From Gonatopus flavifemur (Eukaryota > Arthropoda > Insecta > Hymenoptera > Dryinidae): a stretch of 64,000 bases of DNA. Shown piece by piece: positions 22,951-34,040 of this stretch (within the stretch, counting starts at the first letter, position 1; every line of letters begins with the position of its first letter). The DNA lies in contig JAFFJZ010000014.1 in NCBI GenBank assembly GCA_018340375.1, positions 6,138,001 to 6,202,000 of the forward strand. Direction: 5' to 3'. The notes below the pieces were generated by a model. That model searched no databases. It worked only from the letters and a program-made list of their open reading frames with translations, and had not been told where the DNA came from. The translations under genes were made by a program, and so were the position numbers.

Positions 22951-24465
22951 AGACGGCACATGACATTCGGTGTACCAAGGTTGTGGAGGAAACCATCTTG
23001 TCACGTTACCGACTGCTATTTTTGTTTCAGCACCTACACGGCTTTCGGAAGAAGTATGCGATGGGCTTATGCAAATGTACAATCTGTTGCATTTCCAATA
23101 ACCCACTCAAACACACTTCCAATTCCTAAGTGTCCCAATTCATGTAACCCCGAAACATGTGACAATTTACTAGCTGGTCTGGAAGCAGATGATGATAGCA
23201 ATTCCAATGCCACAGAAGAGCACCATCTCTTAACTCAGGCTGAATTGAATGATTGGGTGAGGGATTCGGAGCTTTCAAAAGAAGCAGCAGAATTACATGC
23301 ATTTCGGATGAAACAGTACAACTTTTTAGCTGCGAATGTTAGAGTAACATACTACAGAGACCGTGATAGGGCTTACTCAAAGTATTATACTATGAGAGAG
23401 CAAATATGCTTCAGCGAAAATATTCCTGGTTTGTTCAAGGAACTTGAACAACCTCACGATGCAGAAGAGTGGCGGTTATTTGTTGACAGCAGTAAAACTA
23501 GTTTGGAAGCAGTCCTCTTACATAACAGGAACGAAAGACCGTCGATACCCATCGCACATGCTGTCAACGCTGAAGAATCGTATGAAACAATGGTTAAATT
23601 GTTGGAATACGTAAAATATGCAGAACACGGTTGGAAAGTTTGTTTTGATTCAAAAGTAGTGGGCCTGTTATGTGGAATGCAGCAAGGATATACGAAATAT
23701 TACTGTTTTTTATGTCTCTGGGATAGTCGTGCTCGTGAACATCACTGCAAAAAAAACAATGGCCAAAACGAAGGAACCACACATTGGGTGAGAACAGCGT
23801 GAAATATATGCCCCTCGTCAGGAAAGAGAACATTATTCTCCCACCATTGCACATCAAACTTGGACTTTTCGAAAACTTTGTCGAGGCATTGAACAAAGAA
23901 GGCCAAGCGTTAACTTATTTGAGAACCCTCTTCCCAAATCTTTCCCCAACGAAAATCAAAGAAGGAGTCTTTGATGGTCCACAAATGACGAAACTGCTGG
24001 GAGATGAAGATATCCACACGTATTTATCCTGTGTCGGAAATGCAGCCTAAGATTCATTCAAGTCAATTGTTTCTGGTTTCCTTGGGAATAATAAAGACCC
24101 TGAGTACAATGTCATCGTTCCGAAATTGCTTAGAAATTATGCAAACGTGGGTATATAATACTATCATATTCATCCTATTCCATTTTTTTCATCCATGTGT
24201 ATGATATCCTTTCAATTGTCCCAACAAGAGTGAATATGTCTCTCAAGATCCATTTCTTACATTCTCAATTGAATTCTCCCCCAGAGAATTTGGGCGATGT
24301 GAGTGACGGACATGGTGAGAGATTCCATCAAGAACTGAAGTCCATGGAGCAACGCTACCAAGGATTTTGGGATGAAAGAATGATGGGGGATTATATTCGG
24401 TCCCTCATAAGAGAAACGGATGCTACCAAAAACAAACGACAATCAAGAAGCCAAAATTACTTTTA
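22951..24465 (+). pseudogene. Family P protein, copy 3 (best preserved)
   Basis: Follows a strong splice acceptor (TTTTTTTCTTCCAATTAG). Reads RRHMTFGVPRLWRKP, TDCYFCF, an Asp/Asn/Ser-rich linker, SKEAAELHAFRMKQ, AEEWRLFVDSSK, HGWKVCFDSK, CFLCLWDSRARE, LPPLHIKLGLFENF, EGVFDGPQ, then a short intron at about 24,151-24,230 (donor GTATAT, acceptor CAAGAG), MSLKIHFLHS, PPENLGDVSDGHGERFHQE and a final TAA at about 24,463. It is broken by a frameshift near 23,790 and a TAA where the family has Trp (about 24,048). The intron here contrasts with the intronless copy at 13.8-15.4 kb. No CACAGG termini are visible around it. Confidence 0.82.
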
Positions 24466-24676
24466 ATGCTCATGTTATATTAATATATTGAAATGAAAAT
24501 GATTCGAATCAACCAAACTTGAGTATAAGCTATGAATAAACTCAAACGGTCAGAATGAAGAAAACGTTGTATTTTGGCACTTGTACATGAATGATCATAA
24601 CTTCTGTAATTTTTCATAGATTTCCTTTCACAAATCCATCATTCTCTTCGTAAAAGAGCGCACTTTACGTCAACAG
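24466..24676. other. No gene seen
   Basis: AT-rich spacer to the hAT-like end. Confidence 0.4.
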
Positions 24677-24770
24677 TAGGGATGGTAAAATCGGTATCGA
24701 TTTTAATCGAGAATCGATTTTTCGTCCGAATCGGATTTCGTCCAAAATTCGAAGACCCCCAATGCGATCA
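24677..24770 (+). mobile_element. Solo hAT-like left end
   Basis: Begins TAGGGATGGTAAAATCG and continues with repeated ATCGATTTT words, the same arrangement as the end at 35,045 on the other strand. The flanks do not give a matching 8-bp duplication with that end, so I treat it as an isolated remnant. What follows to 25.05 kb shows no transposase. Confidence 0.5.
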
Positions 24771-25062
24771 TTCTGAAACATGATGCATCTCCGATCATCA
24801 ATTCTGTAAGATGGAAGAGGATGCTAATATTGAGGAGATTCGAGAATACGTCATGTTTCTCTATTATCTTTGTTAGACAGAGATAATGTATTATCCGAGT
24901 GATTACTCGACATATAAAAGCTGTGTTTGTGCTACGTGCCCCAACCTGTTCCAAATATTTGTGATTCACTCTTCTAGTTATACAAATGAATTGATTGGTT
25001 TGATGAAGGTTAGGGTAACTGAGAACACGTTATAACGAGAACAGCTAAAGGAACGCAGTCTT

Positions 25063-25186
25063 AAGGTGCTTTTCAATACTTTACTCTCTTACTCTGGAGT
25101 ATCGGTTTTCTCTATCTTTTAAGTAGGTTAAAGATAGATAAACAGATACTCCATAGTACGAGGGTGAAGTATTGGAACGCAGCCTT
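25063..25186. mobile_element. Hairpin MITE
   Basis: Inverted arms of about 50 bp: CTGGAGTATCGGTTTTCTC pairs with the complement of GATAAACAGATACTCCATAG, with AAGGTGC / GCAGCCTT near the ends. About 124 bp long, non-coding. The duplication is not clear. Confidence 0.6.
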
Positions 25187-25189
25187 GGT

Positions 25190-25759
25190 ATGCCAAGTTT
25201 TTGATTGGTGAATTCAGTTACAATTTGGTGCGGTCGAAACTGAGTCAATACAGGATTATTTTATTCCAAATGAGCACCACCACTTCACAAAGAATTCTTG
25301 AAGAAAACACTGAGAACACCTCAGTTTTTGGGAGAATTCATTTTGTATCCCCAGAATCATCCAAATTAATTCCATGAGACATCAACATGTCCACCCGTTA
25401 TGCGACTAAACATGAGAACATATGGAAGGTCAAAAAGAATACCTTGTCCACCCAAAAGAACTCATATTGAACGCCATTAGGGATACATTCTGAGCACATA
25501 ACGTATTCAGTTTTGAATACAATTTACGTGCATGATGATATCGGTTTTGAATCCATTTTGCGTGCATAATGATATCAGTTTTTAATGCTCGTTAGATGAA
25601 CAAATAAATGAATGAAATATAGTTACTTTGATATTTGAAGAAAGCAGACTCAACGGTTTGAAAAACTCTTGCTTCAAAAAATAATGTATACCATTTTCAG
25701 AGGTTAGTTATGAAAAAAATTCTAATTTAAAATATGGAAATACCATACAATGTCTTTTT
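25190..25759. other. No gene; short tandem repeat at 25,508-25,590
   Basis: About two copies of a ~38 bp unit (CAGTTTTGAATACAATTTAC variants followed by GTGCATGATGATATC). A stretch at 25,270-25,450 is loosely related, in inverted sense, to 33,780-34,030. Confidence 0.45.
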
Positions 25760-26085
25760 TCAAACTTTTTTCAGAGTATTTCAGAGGTTTTCAATTTTTT
25801 TTCCAGACAAATAGGAACGAAATTGCACTCTGAAAAAACTCTAACAAAGCTCCGAAAAATTTCCGACATTTTTCTGATTATTGAAGTAAAATTTCTCCAT
25901 TTTCAAACACTTTTCCACATATGATATTTGAATTTAGAATGTGAATGTATTCATATAATTTTGAAAATTTTTAATAGTCAGAAATTTCTCAGAGTTTTGT
26001 CAGAATTCTATCAGAGTGCAATTTTGTTCCTATTTGTCTGAAAAACTCTGAGAACCTCTGAAAAATTTCCTCAAAAACTTACTGT
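25760..26085. mobile_element. Hairpin MITE truncating the retrotransposon
   Basis: The left arm contains GACAAATAGGAACGAAATTG followed by CACTCTGA; the right arm carries its near-exact complement at about 26,000-26,045. Arms are about 130 bp. The right edge meets the retroviral-type protease frame just after GASRTFF, and no pol sequence resumes on the far side. Confidence 0.7.
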
Positions 26086-26691
26086 CTAGATTTCGGAAAA
26101 AAGTACGGGAAGCTCCCGCATCGAGCAAGGCGTGAAAAGAATGACCGGCAACCTCAATATCGATATACGCTCTCCAATGTCGTTCCGCCTTAACGAGATC
26201 GCAATATTGGTAAAGTTCATTCGTCATAGGATCACCGGTATCTTGATTGTTCGCTCTCGGAATCCCGTCCTCGATCAAGGAGGTTACAGGACCTAATTCG
26301 TCCCAGATAGACAGTTCATTCACGGGATCGACTCGATTATTCCCGAGATCCTGCGCAATGTTCACGGTATTCTCTTCCGAACGCCCGCTGCATTCGGACC
26401 TAAGGTCGTCGTTCGTCGCATGAATCAGCGCTTCCACGATAAGGTTTTCGGGTGGTGGATTTGTAGTAAATAGACCTTCAAACGTTGATCTCCGGGGATC
26501 ATTCGCGATATAAGTTCCATCGATGGGCTCGATCCTGTCTAACTCTGAGCTTGATTGCGGTAATGCCGAATTTGCTATCGTATTACAGTAGGGGGAATGG
26601 TCTGAATCCCCTCGGTCGACGATACTCAGCGGTATTGGGGTCCAATCCTGAGCGGGGGTTGCCTTTAGGACCCGTTTGGGCTCCCCTTCTT
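26086..26691 (-). pseudogene. Retrotransposon protease (start of Pol), truncated
   Basis: Open without stops from the end of gag in the -1 phase. It ends in RAYIDIEV and LLDAGASRTF, the active-site loop of a retroviral-type aspartic protease (catalytic Asp codon 26,120-26,122). The loop reads DAGA where most relatives have DTGA or DSGA. The frame then runs into the hairpin MITE, so the flap and everything after it are lost. Confidence 0.8.
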
Positions 26692-28522
26692 GTTTCCCGG
26701 ACTACATTTTGGGCATGTATTCACGTACACCCCTTCTCTTCCACATCGGTAACAGAAAGTTTTCCGTTTGACCTTACATTGCGAGAACCTATGACCTGCT
26801 TTCCCACAATTCCAGCAGTTCTCTTCAAACCGAACTTTTCGAGAGGACTGAGAGCTGGTGGATTGTCGAGAACTTCCGCTAGAAGAGATTGATGCGGTAC
26901 GCGCGCGAGACGTCTGCTCGCGGGATTTTTCGGGAATAGGGTTCGTGGATTTCCCCTTCGAGTTTTTCGGTGAAGTTACTTCGGCATAACTCTTCTGGGT
27001 CTGTGTCGGCACAGTTTGAGGTGTCGGTGTAGGAGACTTGGTTCGAGAGTCTTCGAGACTACGGATTTCTTCGCGCTGAGGGCGACGTTTTGCCGGTTTG
27101 TACGCGAATTTCGGTACGGGAAGAGATTCCGGCGGCGGAAAAGAACGATAGTCAATTGGCCGTAACCCTTTTGCAACCTGCAGCGCGACATTCATTAATT
27201 CTTGATATGTTGCGAACTGTGTTCTTTCAATCTTACTGCGGTATTCGGGTTGCAGGTTGTTATAGGCCAGGTCCAATTGCCTCTGCAACTCGTAGGGTGG
27301 CTGCACGTATTGCCACAGTCCTTCAACTGCAGTTATATAATCCCCGACATCTTCGCCCGGACCCTGTGCCCTGCTGGAGGCTTGCAAGGCCACCTTTTGA
27401 TGGAACGAAGGGTCCTCATAACTGTGTCGAAAGCTCTGACGAAAGTCATGGGAGTTGCGGAAATATTTTACAGATACCCGGTACCAATTCAGAGCCTTCT
27501 CTTGGAAGAGTGACGGAAGAACAGCTAATAGTTCACTCTCGGTGAGGCCTGAAACATTTCGATACTCCTCTAACAAAGAGAAGGAAATTTTCTGCGGATT
27601 CGTTAGGCAAACCGGAGAAGGATAATTTCCAGTCTCGAGCAATCGCGATAGCCGCCCGAATGTGTTGGGAGGTATAAGTAGTTCGTGTGGCTGGCCGAGA
27701 CTGTGGAACTTGGTAATTCGGGAGACTTGATGGTAGCGGAAATGTGGGTGGTATAACATTAGATTCGGACTGACTGGGCGCGTACGAGCTTGAGTGGACC
27801 CTATCCGCGGTGGAACTCGGTAATGTGAATGGCATGTTCGCGAAATTTGGATAAGGGTTAACATATGGGCTCATTGGGTAGCCTATGGAATGGCCATAGC
27901 CTTGATAGTAAGGATAAAGCGGCATACTCGGGGGACTTGATGTTGGAATCTCGTGAAAAGGGATGTTATTCGACCAATTTGTATGTTCCGATGGTATTCT
28001 TGGGTATAAATTTCCGCGAGAAGGTGAAAACGGAGTTGAAGTCAAAGTAGAGGTCGTTGTTGATATGAGAGTGCCAAATAGCAACGGATTCGTCGCACCA
28101 CGGTACTCGCGAATGGAGGGAAGGCCCGTCGACATGGTTGACCGCGTCGTGGTGATAGTGATGACTGTAGCGGTGGTGATTGCCAGAGTCGAAACAGTCG
28201 GTGGAATAGATTCTTGATTCGCGAGATCGATACAATTCCTCTCGGCCATCGGAACCGTGGCCCGTACGTTACCGATAGTGTTATGGGGTGACATTCCCAA
28301 CCCAACTCGCCATGGTAATTCATCCTGATCGGACCAGGGCACATCGTCATGTCCTTCCGTTCTCAAACAATGTCGCAGTAATCGGTCACGACGTGCTTCG
28401 AGATCACCGGCTACATTCAGACGGGATAAGCGTAGGAGTCTATCCATTTCATCCTCCGATAAACTCTGTGCCCAATCGGCCGCGGTAGAATTCGTGTGAT
28501 CATTGCCCTCGTCATCGGACAT
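26665..28522 (-). pseudogene. Retrotransposon Gag, one frameshift
   Basis: Begins at MSDDEGNDH (28,522); an upstream in-frame Met extends it only in leader-like sequence. The N-terminal third is acidic, then Ser/Thr/Pro-rich and low in complexity. The capsid-like part contains FSGLPNESAENF, a one-base frameshift at about 27,575-27,600, EEYRNVSGL, EKALNWYR and YAYNNLQPEYR-type motifs. A basic, Ser-rich linker precedes two zinc knuckles, CWNCGKAGHRFSQC and FCYRCGREG, at the C-terminus. The stop is at 26,665-26,667. The knuckles indicate RNA packaging. Apart from the shift the frame is clean, so the copy is not very old. Confidence 0.85.
26692..26698 (-). promoter_or_regulatory. Candidate -1 ribosomal frameshift site GGGAAAC
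   Basis: On the minus strand the gag frame reads CCG GGA AAC. This places G GGA AAC in the X XXY YYZ register of a -1 slippery heptamer. A -1 shift here enters the open protease frame, and the gag stop follows 25 bases later. Whether a pseudoknot follows was not tested. Confidence 0.6.
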
Positions 28523-28716
28523 GATTTCGTGTAAATTTTCCCCCCCTTGAACAACCGAACACGAGCAAATTCCAAAAATTCTACCGGCAGTCCCCGTCAA
28601 TAATCTCGTTTTCGGAAAAATCGCTATACCGGGGGAGAAGAAAGGAAGAGAAATATATTTCAGGAGCAAAAAACAAAAAAAAAAAATTTAAGGAGACTAA
28701 CTGAACGGTCGATATA

Positions 28717-30751
28717 CAGGGCGTCCCATTTGAAACAGGACAGCTGAATAACTCTTTAGGAAATGGAGGGGGAAAAAAATTGTTCATATAAAAGTTGTAG
28801 GGTTCGAAGGGGGCCATAAGATGGTGACCTTGAATTTGACCTTGAGGTCAATTTTGAGCATAATTGAGGGTCAAAGTATGTTTTTTCGAATGGAAAACCC
28901 TACGTTCGACCTCAGAAATGGACAGAGCGGGAAATTTTACGTCCGAATATGTTAACATATCAGGTCATTTGGAGGTCATTTGAAGGTCAACAAACCATTT
29001 TCTATGGATTTTCACGGAAAAGCCTCAAACGAGTTGTTTCTCTGACCAAAGTTATTAAAGTTAAAGTGAAACCCCACGTTTCGACCTTGAATTGAAAGTA
29101 AACAGAACTAACCTTCAGAGTTTATTCTTCATATCAGTACGAAAATGATCATTAAGAAGTTTTCATCGTTTACGGTGTAAGCGCGGGTTCAAAATGGTTT
29201 ATTCACCTAACGAATGTGTTGATATTTCAATGATTTTGGGTGAGTGTCGCGGAGTGTATCAAAGAGCGTCACGATTGTACAGAGAGCGGTTTGGAGATCG
29301 GCAGCATCATCCTTCTCCAGAAGTCATTCGCCAAGTTGAAAGAAATTGTCGACAAGGAAGGATTGGTCAACGCCAAAACAATCAAGGTTTCCACTTCAAC
29401 GAACCTCGATGCGTTGCTGTTTTAGCAGTAATACACATGAATCCTCATGTTAGTTTACGTGATATTGAACGCGATTTGGATATTCCACGCAGTACGGCAC
29501 ACAGAATTCTACAAGCTGCTCAATATCATCCGTACCACATCACACTGACCCAAGAATTATCTCAACAAGATATGCAGAATCGGGTTAACTTTTGCCATTG
29601 GGCTTTACAGAGGTTGAACGAAGCGCCCGATTTCTTTCGATATGTTCTTTTCAGTGATGAATCAACGTTTCAAAGTACTGGCATGTTAAATCGGCACAAT
29701 AGCCACTATTGGTCAGCGCAAAACCCGCACTGGACTCAACAAGTTGATCATCAGCATCGGTGGAGTATAAATGTTTGGTGTGGAATTCTAGACAATCAAG
29801 TTATTGGGCCGTATTTTAGTGATGGAACTGTTAACGGTCCTGATCATCTACAGTTTTTACAGAATGGATTACCAGTTCTCATGGAAGATGTGACATTAGC
29901 AACTAGGCAGAGGATGTGGTATCAGCAGGACGGTGCACCACCACACTTTGCTCGATGTGTGAGGGATTATCTGAATATCCTTTTCCCCAATCGTTGGATT
30001 GGTCGAGGTGGATGTGTACTCTGGCCGGCAAGATCTCCTGATCTCACCCCTCTAGATTTTTATTTGTGGGGTTACGTAAAAAATGTCGTTTATACCAACC
30101 GACCAACAACACCTGTGGATCTACAACAACGCATCAGATACGCAATTGCGAATATTCGTGCAGAAGTTTTTCAGTCTGTTCTTGGAAACTTCCGACGCCG
30201 GCTGGAGTTATGTATTGAAGTAAATGGTGGTCAATTTGAACATCCCCTGCAATAAGTGTGTCTTACCCGTCGACGGATTTGTGCCATCTGTAATTATAAA
30301 ACGACGAACTGGAAAAATAAATAATTTTTTAATTATTGTTTCAAATTTGGCATTCATTATCGTTCTCAAGGTCGAATTCGAGGTCGAAACGTGGGGTTTC
30401 ACTTCAACTTTAATAACTTCGGTCAGAGAAACAACTCGTTTGAGGCTTTTCCGTGAAAATCCATAGAAAATGGTTTTTTGACCTTCAAATGACCTCTAAA
30501 TGACCTGATATGTTAACATATTCGGACGTAAAATTTCTCGCTCTTCTCATTTCTGAGGTCGAACGTAGGGTTTTCTATTTGAAAAAACATACTTTGACCA
30601 TCAATTATGCTCAAAATTGACCTCAAGGTCAAATTCAAGGTCACCATCTTATGGCCCCCTTCGAACCCTACAACTTTTATCTGAACAATTTTTTTCCCCC
30701 TCCATTCCCTGAAGAGTTATTCAGCTGTCCTGTTTCAAATGGGACGCCCTG
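28717..30751 (+). mobile_element. DD41D Tc1/mariner-superfamily transposon, apparently intact
   Basis: 2,035 bp starting CAGGGCGTCCCATTTGAAAC and ending with its complement, with TA duplicated at 28,715-28,716 and 30,752-30,753. TIRs are about 480 bp long and about 90% identical. A single uninterrupted transposase ORF lies between them. It is inserted in the leader of the gypsy-like element in the opposite orientation. The TIRs contain AGGTCA half-sites at 28,962, 28,973 and 28,984 (11-bp step). The foldback at 40,294-41,223 has very similar ends. Confidence 0.95.
29194..30255 (+). CDS. DD41D transposase (rosa/Visitor-like), 353 aa
   Basis: Cut-and-paste transposase of the IS630-Tc1-mariner superfamily. 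Residues about 1-125 form the DNA-binding part, with a second helix-turn-helix around VSLRDIERDLDIPRSTAHRIL cut short here at residues 86-105. Catalytic residues: D155 in FSDESTF, D246 in QQDGAPPHF, D288 in SPDLTPLD. The 41 residues between D246 and D288 define the DD41D group. WPARSPDL and FYLWGYVKN are typical of the superfamily. The start is the first ATG after the left TIR and no stop or shift interrupts the frame. Length fits the group. With matching TIRs and TA duplications this is the one gene in the window that could encode a working enzyme. Confidence 0.93.
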   Translation: MVYSPNECVDISMILGECRGVYQRASRLYRERFGDRQHHPSPEVIRQVERNCRQGRIGQRQNNQGFHFNEPRCVAVLAVIHMNPHVSLRDIERDLDIPRSTAHRILQAAQYHPYHITLTQELSQQDMQNRVNFCHWALQRLNEAPDFFRYVLFSDESTFQSTGMLNRHNSHYWSAQNPHWTQQVDHQHRWSINVWCGILDNQVIGPYFSDGTVNGPDHLQFLQNGLPVLMEDVTLATRQRMWYQQDGAPPHFARCVRDYLNILFPNRWIGRGGCVLWPARSPDLTPLDFYLWGYVKNVVYTNRPTTPVDLQQRIRYAIANIRAEVFQSVLGNFRRRLELCIEVNGGQFEHPLQ

Positions 30752-30755
30752 TATA

Positions 30756-32381
30756 CGGCGTCGGTTTCAGGGACACTCGTGGTATTGTATTCAAATATCA
30801 CCCTATTTCGGAAGTAAATGCCATCCACTATACGAGTTTGTGCGCGAGGGAATACGATTTCCTATAGCGGTTCACGAAATAGGTCAACCCCTCCGGAATG
30901 GTCCACACTTCATGACACACCTGGCTGAAAATGGTTGTAAAACACAAAAAAAAAACACGAAGAGTACACCACTAACGTCATATGTGATTCGATTTAACCA
31001 CACAGAAATGAGACAAACAAAAAAAAAATGTATATCCAAAAAAATTCAGAGAAGTGGTGAAAAGGAAAAAAAATTAAATCCAAAACTCCTAAGACAATGT
31101 CGGAAAACTCGTTTTTCAATCCGATGCCTTAGTAATCTGAGTCATATGTTAACGACTCGTGTTAACTCGAGACGTGAAGGGCGCAAAAAAAATACGAATA
31201 AAATTCGGTGGAAATTCTAGTTGTTAGAATTTCTTTACGCCAACTGTTCGGGAACCTCAGCTACTCGAGGTAACTTAGGAATCTATATATATTTCTTCAA
31301 AACCAAAGAGGAAATCTACCAGCAAGGTAATGAGTAGTGCGCGGTATGTCTATCCAGAGATGAAAATGAAGATACAGATAGCGTGAGATCCGAAAGAGTG
31401 AGTATTGTCTCTCCATGCGAAAGAAAGAGATGAGGGAGCGGTAGGTAATAGGGATAGAGAAGGAAGATGTGACTCGACCCGTTATACGACGACGGTATTT
31501 CGTCGTTGCGTTCCGTAGTGTCTCGAGGAGGGAGAGAGGCACCGGAGTATTCTACGTCACTTTCACCGGGTAACGAAATTTCCTTGACTATATTAATCGC
31601 GCTCGTCCCTTGTACGAGCGGTAATGGCGGCACTTGTCTCTCTCTCTCACACAATGGATTTCCGGTCGCGATCGCCACGTTTTCACCACGTGGCCATCGA
31701 GACTCTAACATATGCAAATTCAAAGAAGAAAAACTTGTAGCGATATCTACGAGGAAAAAAAACACCGGGGGAGCAAGATAAAATAAAATATATAAGTAGA
31801 TGGTTTTCTTTTTGTTGCGAGATGACTACTTCCAAGCTAGTACCTGATAGAGAGTCGAAAACACACGTGTAGGAAAGAGAAAAAAAACTGAATCACGGAT
31901 CAGTGTATTTTCGATAGACGATATGCAGATTGAATCAATTGATTGGTTCATGGGAATCGAAACTCAATGAATTCAATTAATAGAGCATACCACAAGGAAA
32001 AAAAAAAGACGAAAAACCAATGTGTTCGATTTTTATGAACGAAACAACGAGAAATCAAAAAGCAGATTTGTGCTCGAAAGTGGAAAACGTGAATGATATC
32101 ACAAGTTATAACGCTCTCGAGTCTCGAGATATACAATATATCATTGAATAGCTGTTATCACATGTGCACTAATTTTATAATTAAAACGTGATAAAAGAAG
32201 CGAGATATGAGGCGAGGACCATTCATCAAAATTTCAAAGTGCGTGTGCGAAAGGATAAATTGTACTTAGCGTGTTCACGAGAAGCGTGCGCACGGAGGTA
32301 AGAGAGAGAACGTTAGTTCTATGAATCAACTGTGAAACGAAAAGGAAGAAAAAAAAGGTAAATCCACAACGTGAGGTGATG
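30756..32381 (-). other. Retrotransposon leader between primer site and gag
   Basis: About 1.6 kb here, plus 28,523-28,714 on the other side of the DD41D insertion, separates the primer site from gag. Open frames of up to 189 codons exist on both strands but show no family motif and are rich in Lys/Asn codons from A-runs. I see no gene. Confidence 0.5.
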
Positions 32382-32399
32382 GCCCCACGTCGGGCGCCA
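32382..32399 (-). other. Primer binding site, tRNA-Lys type
   Basis: On the minus strand the 18 bases TGGCGCCCGACGTGGGGC match the complement of the animal tRNA-Lys 3' end as I remember it, except one base. It lies 6 bases from the LTR end, as in Ty3/gypsy elements. Confidence 0.75.
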
Positions 32400-32405
32400 A
32401 AAAGA

Positions 32406-32547
32406 TGTTACGTCGTGAACTTTACCTCAGCGATGCTAACTTACACTTGCAAGAGTGACTCTTGCGCGAACTCACGACCACGACGTATCACCCTTCGTTG
32501 GACTTACCTTTCCTTCTTCGATACAATAGGAACGCCGTAGTGGCAGC

Positions 32548-32589
<42 letters not shown>

Positions 32590-33551
32590 ACGATACCCCC
32601 GACTATGCGGTCAGACCGCGGAGGCGGCGTGGGTGATCGGTATCCAGTCTCCGACAGGCAGAAGAATGACACGGCCAAGTACACACACCACAGACTTTAT
32701 TAAGTCACAAAATGAATTAACAATGTTGGAATGATTTCCACCCCGGGAGAACTCGACAGGCTCGATATAATTCAATAATTATGAATGCCAGGAGCGTGAT
32801 TCCCCAATACTACGGCCACGCGGTGGTCGATACACCACTTACCGGAACAGCGCGGTAAGAACGGGAACCTACACACGTTTACAACGACAAGCGTCACGGC
32901 AACGATAAGTTCGTATCAAGCGACAAGAAGACTCTGATGCGAGGGTAGGGAGTCTTTTGACCGAAAAAGTTTTTGGCCGAATCGACATGATTTGACAATC
33001 GCTAGTCATTTCCTAGTGTTCTCTGAAAGCGACTAATGATTGTCAAATCATGTCGATTCGGCCAGAAACTTTTTCGGCCAAAAGACCCCCTACCGATGCG
33101 AGGCCGCTTCCCGCGGCATCTCGAGACCTCGGTAACCCCTCCAAGCGGGACGATGAGACAGCGCAGCGATCCGGGATTGGCCCTTTGTAAATCAGGCAAG
33201 ATGATGCAACAACTCCCGTTGTTGCTACGTAGGCGGCCAGAATAAGTTCCCCTAGGTGGAGCCCACTGTCTGTGACGGTAACTCTCGGTGGTGTCTCTCA
33301 CACCATAATCCTTGAAACTTGGAGGCGATAGATCGACGGTCGATGATGGAGATCGCCGTACCAGGCTTCGGCTGTTCAATGCGTGGCAGTGACGGTAGAT
33401 GGTGACCCTCGGGATAAACAGTGTATCTCGGCATTAGTGATACATAAAATAATTCCAATGAATTGTCATCCCGGGAGGAAAGAGAGAGAAGCCTTGTCGC
33501 TTTATTCTTTCTATATTCGCTAATCGTGACGATCTGAGAAAGACCGTCACA
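32406..33551 (-). repeat. 5' LTR of the gypsy-like element
   Basis: On the minus strand it starts TGTGACGGTC and ends GTAACA, a TG...CA pair, directly before the primer site. It is 1,146 bp, about 1.0 kb without the MITE at 32,948-33,090. It contains a CT/GA microsatellite at about 32,553-32,589. No second LTR is in the window, so the outer boundary rests on the TG end alone. Confidence 0.6.
32948..33090. mobile_element. Hairpin MITE within the LTR
   Basis: 143 bp with arms GGGAGTCTTTTGACCGAAAA and (complement of right) GGGGGTCTTTTGGCCGAAAA, continuing inward for about 65 bp. TA is duplicated at 32,946-32,947 and 33,091-33,092. Confidence 0.9.
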
Positions 33552-34040
33552 TATTCCATTAATGTCAATAATTATAGAATTATTTTATTTATTCCATGTT
33601 ATTGCAATGAAATCAACTGCCACTACACTTTGGTATTTTATCATCTATTAGTTTTTATACTTGGATAAACAAAATCAATTTGAAGATTCCAAGCTTTGAA
33701 TATGAATATTTTCACTCATTTCAAATGTCTGACATTTCAATGAATATCAAATAACTCCTGCAAGAATTCAAGTTCTTGCTTTCATTTTATGTTCATTTGG
33801 GCGAACTGAGAACACATCTTGAACTTCCGTGGAGATTCATGTTTTGTCGCATAATAGATGTTCTTTTGGGATACCGTTTGTGGTCTTGATGAATGTTTTG
33901 CGAGTTCTGATATGCACTCAATAAGAATTCTCTTTGGAGTCTTCTGGTACTGCATGTATTCTTTCAAATGACATATTGAATGCTCAAAAAAGAGTTCTCA
34001 AAGCATTCTTTTCTGTGAATTCTCTGCGAATTCAAAAGGG
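33552..34040. other. No gene seen
   Basis: AT-rich; TTCTNAGAA-like words recur after 33,780. Confidence 0.4.

Larger units (their letters stand above)
26085..33551 (-). mobile_element. Ty3/gypsy-like LTR retrotransposon, 5' half
   Basis: In transcription order (minus strand): LTR 33,551-32,406, primer binding site 32,399-32,382, long leader (interrupted by the DD41D element), gag, and the start of protease. Reverse transcriptase, RNase H, integrase and the 3' LTR are absent from the window. The zinc-knuckle Gag and the primer site place it as gypsy-like; a BEL/Pao relative is less likely. Confidence 0.85.

Noticed and set aside
26485..28488. Plus-strand frames across 26.5-28.5 kb (up to 151 codons)
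   Set aside because: Shadows of the minus-strand gag and protease frames.
31316..31781. 149-codon and 91-codon frames as retrotransposon genes
   Set aside because: They lie in the leader between primer site and gag, on both strands, with no motif.
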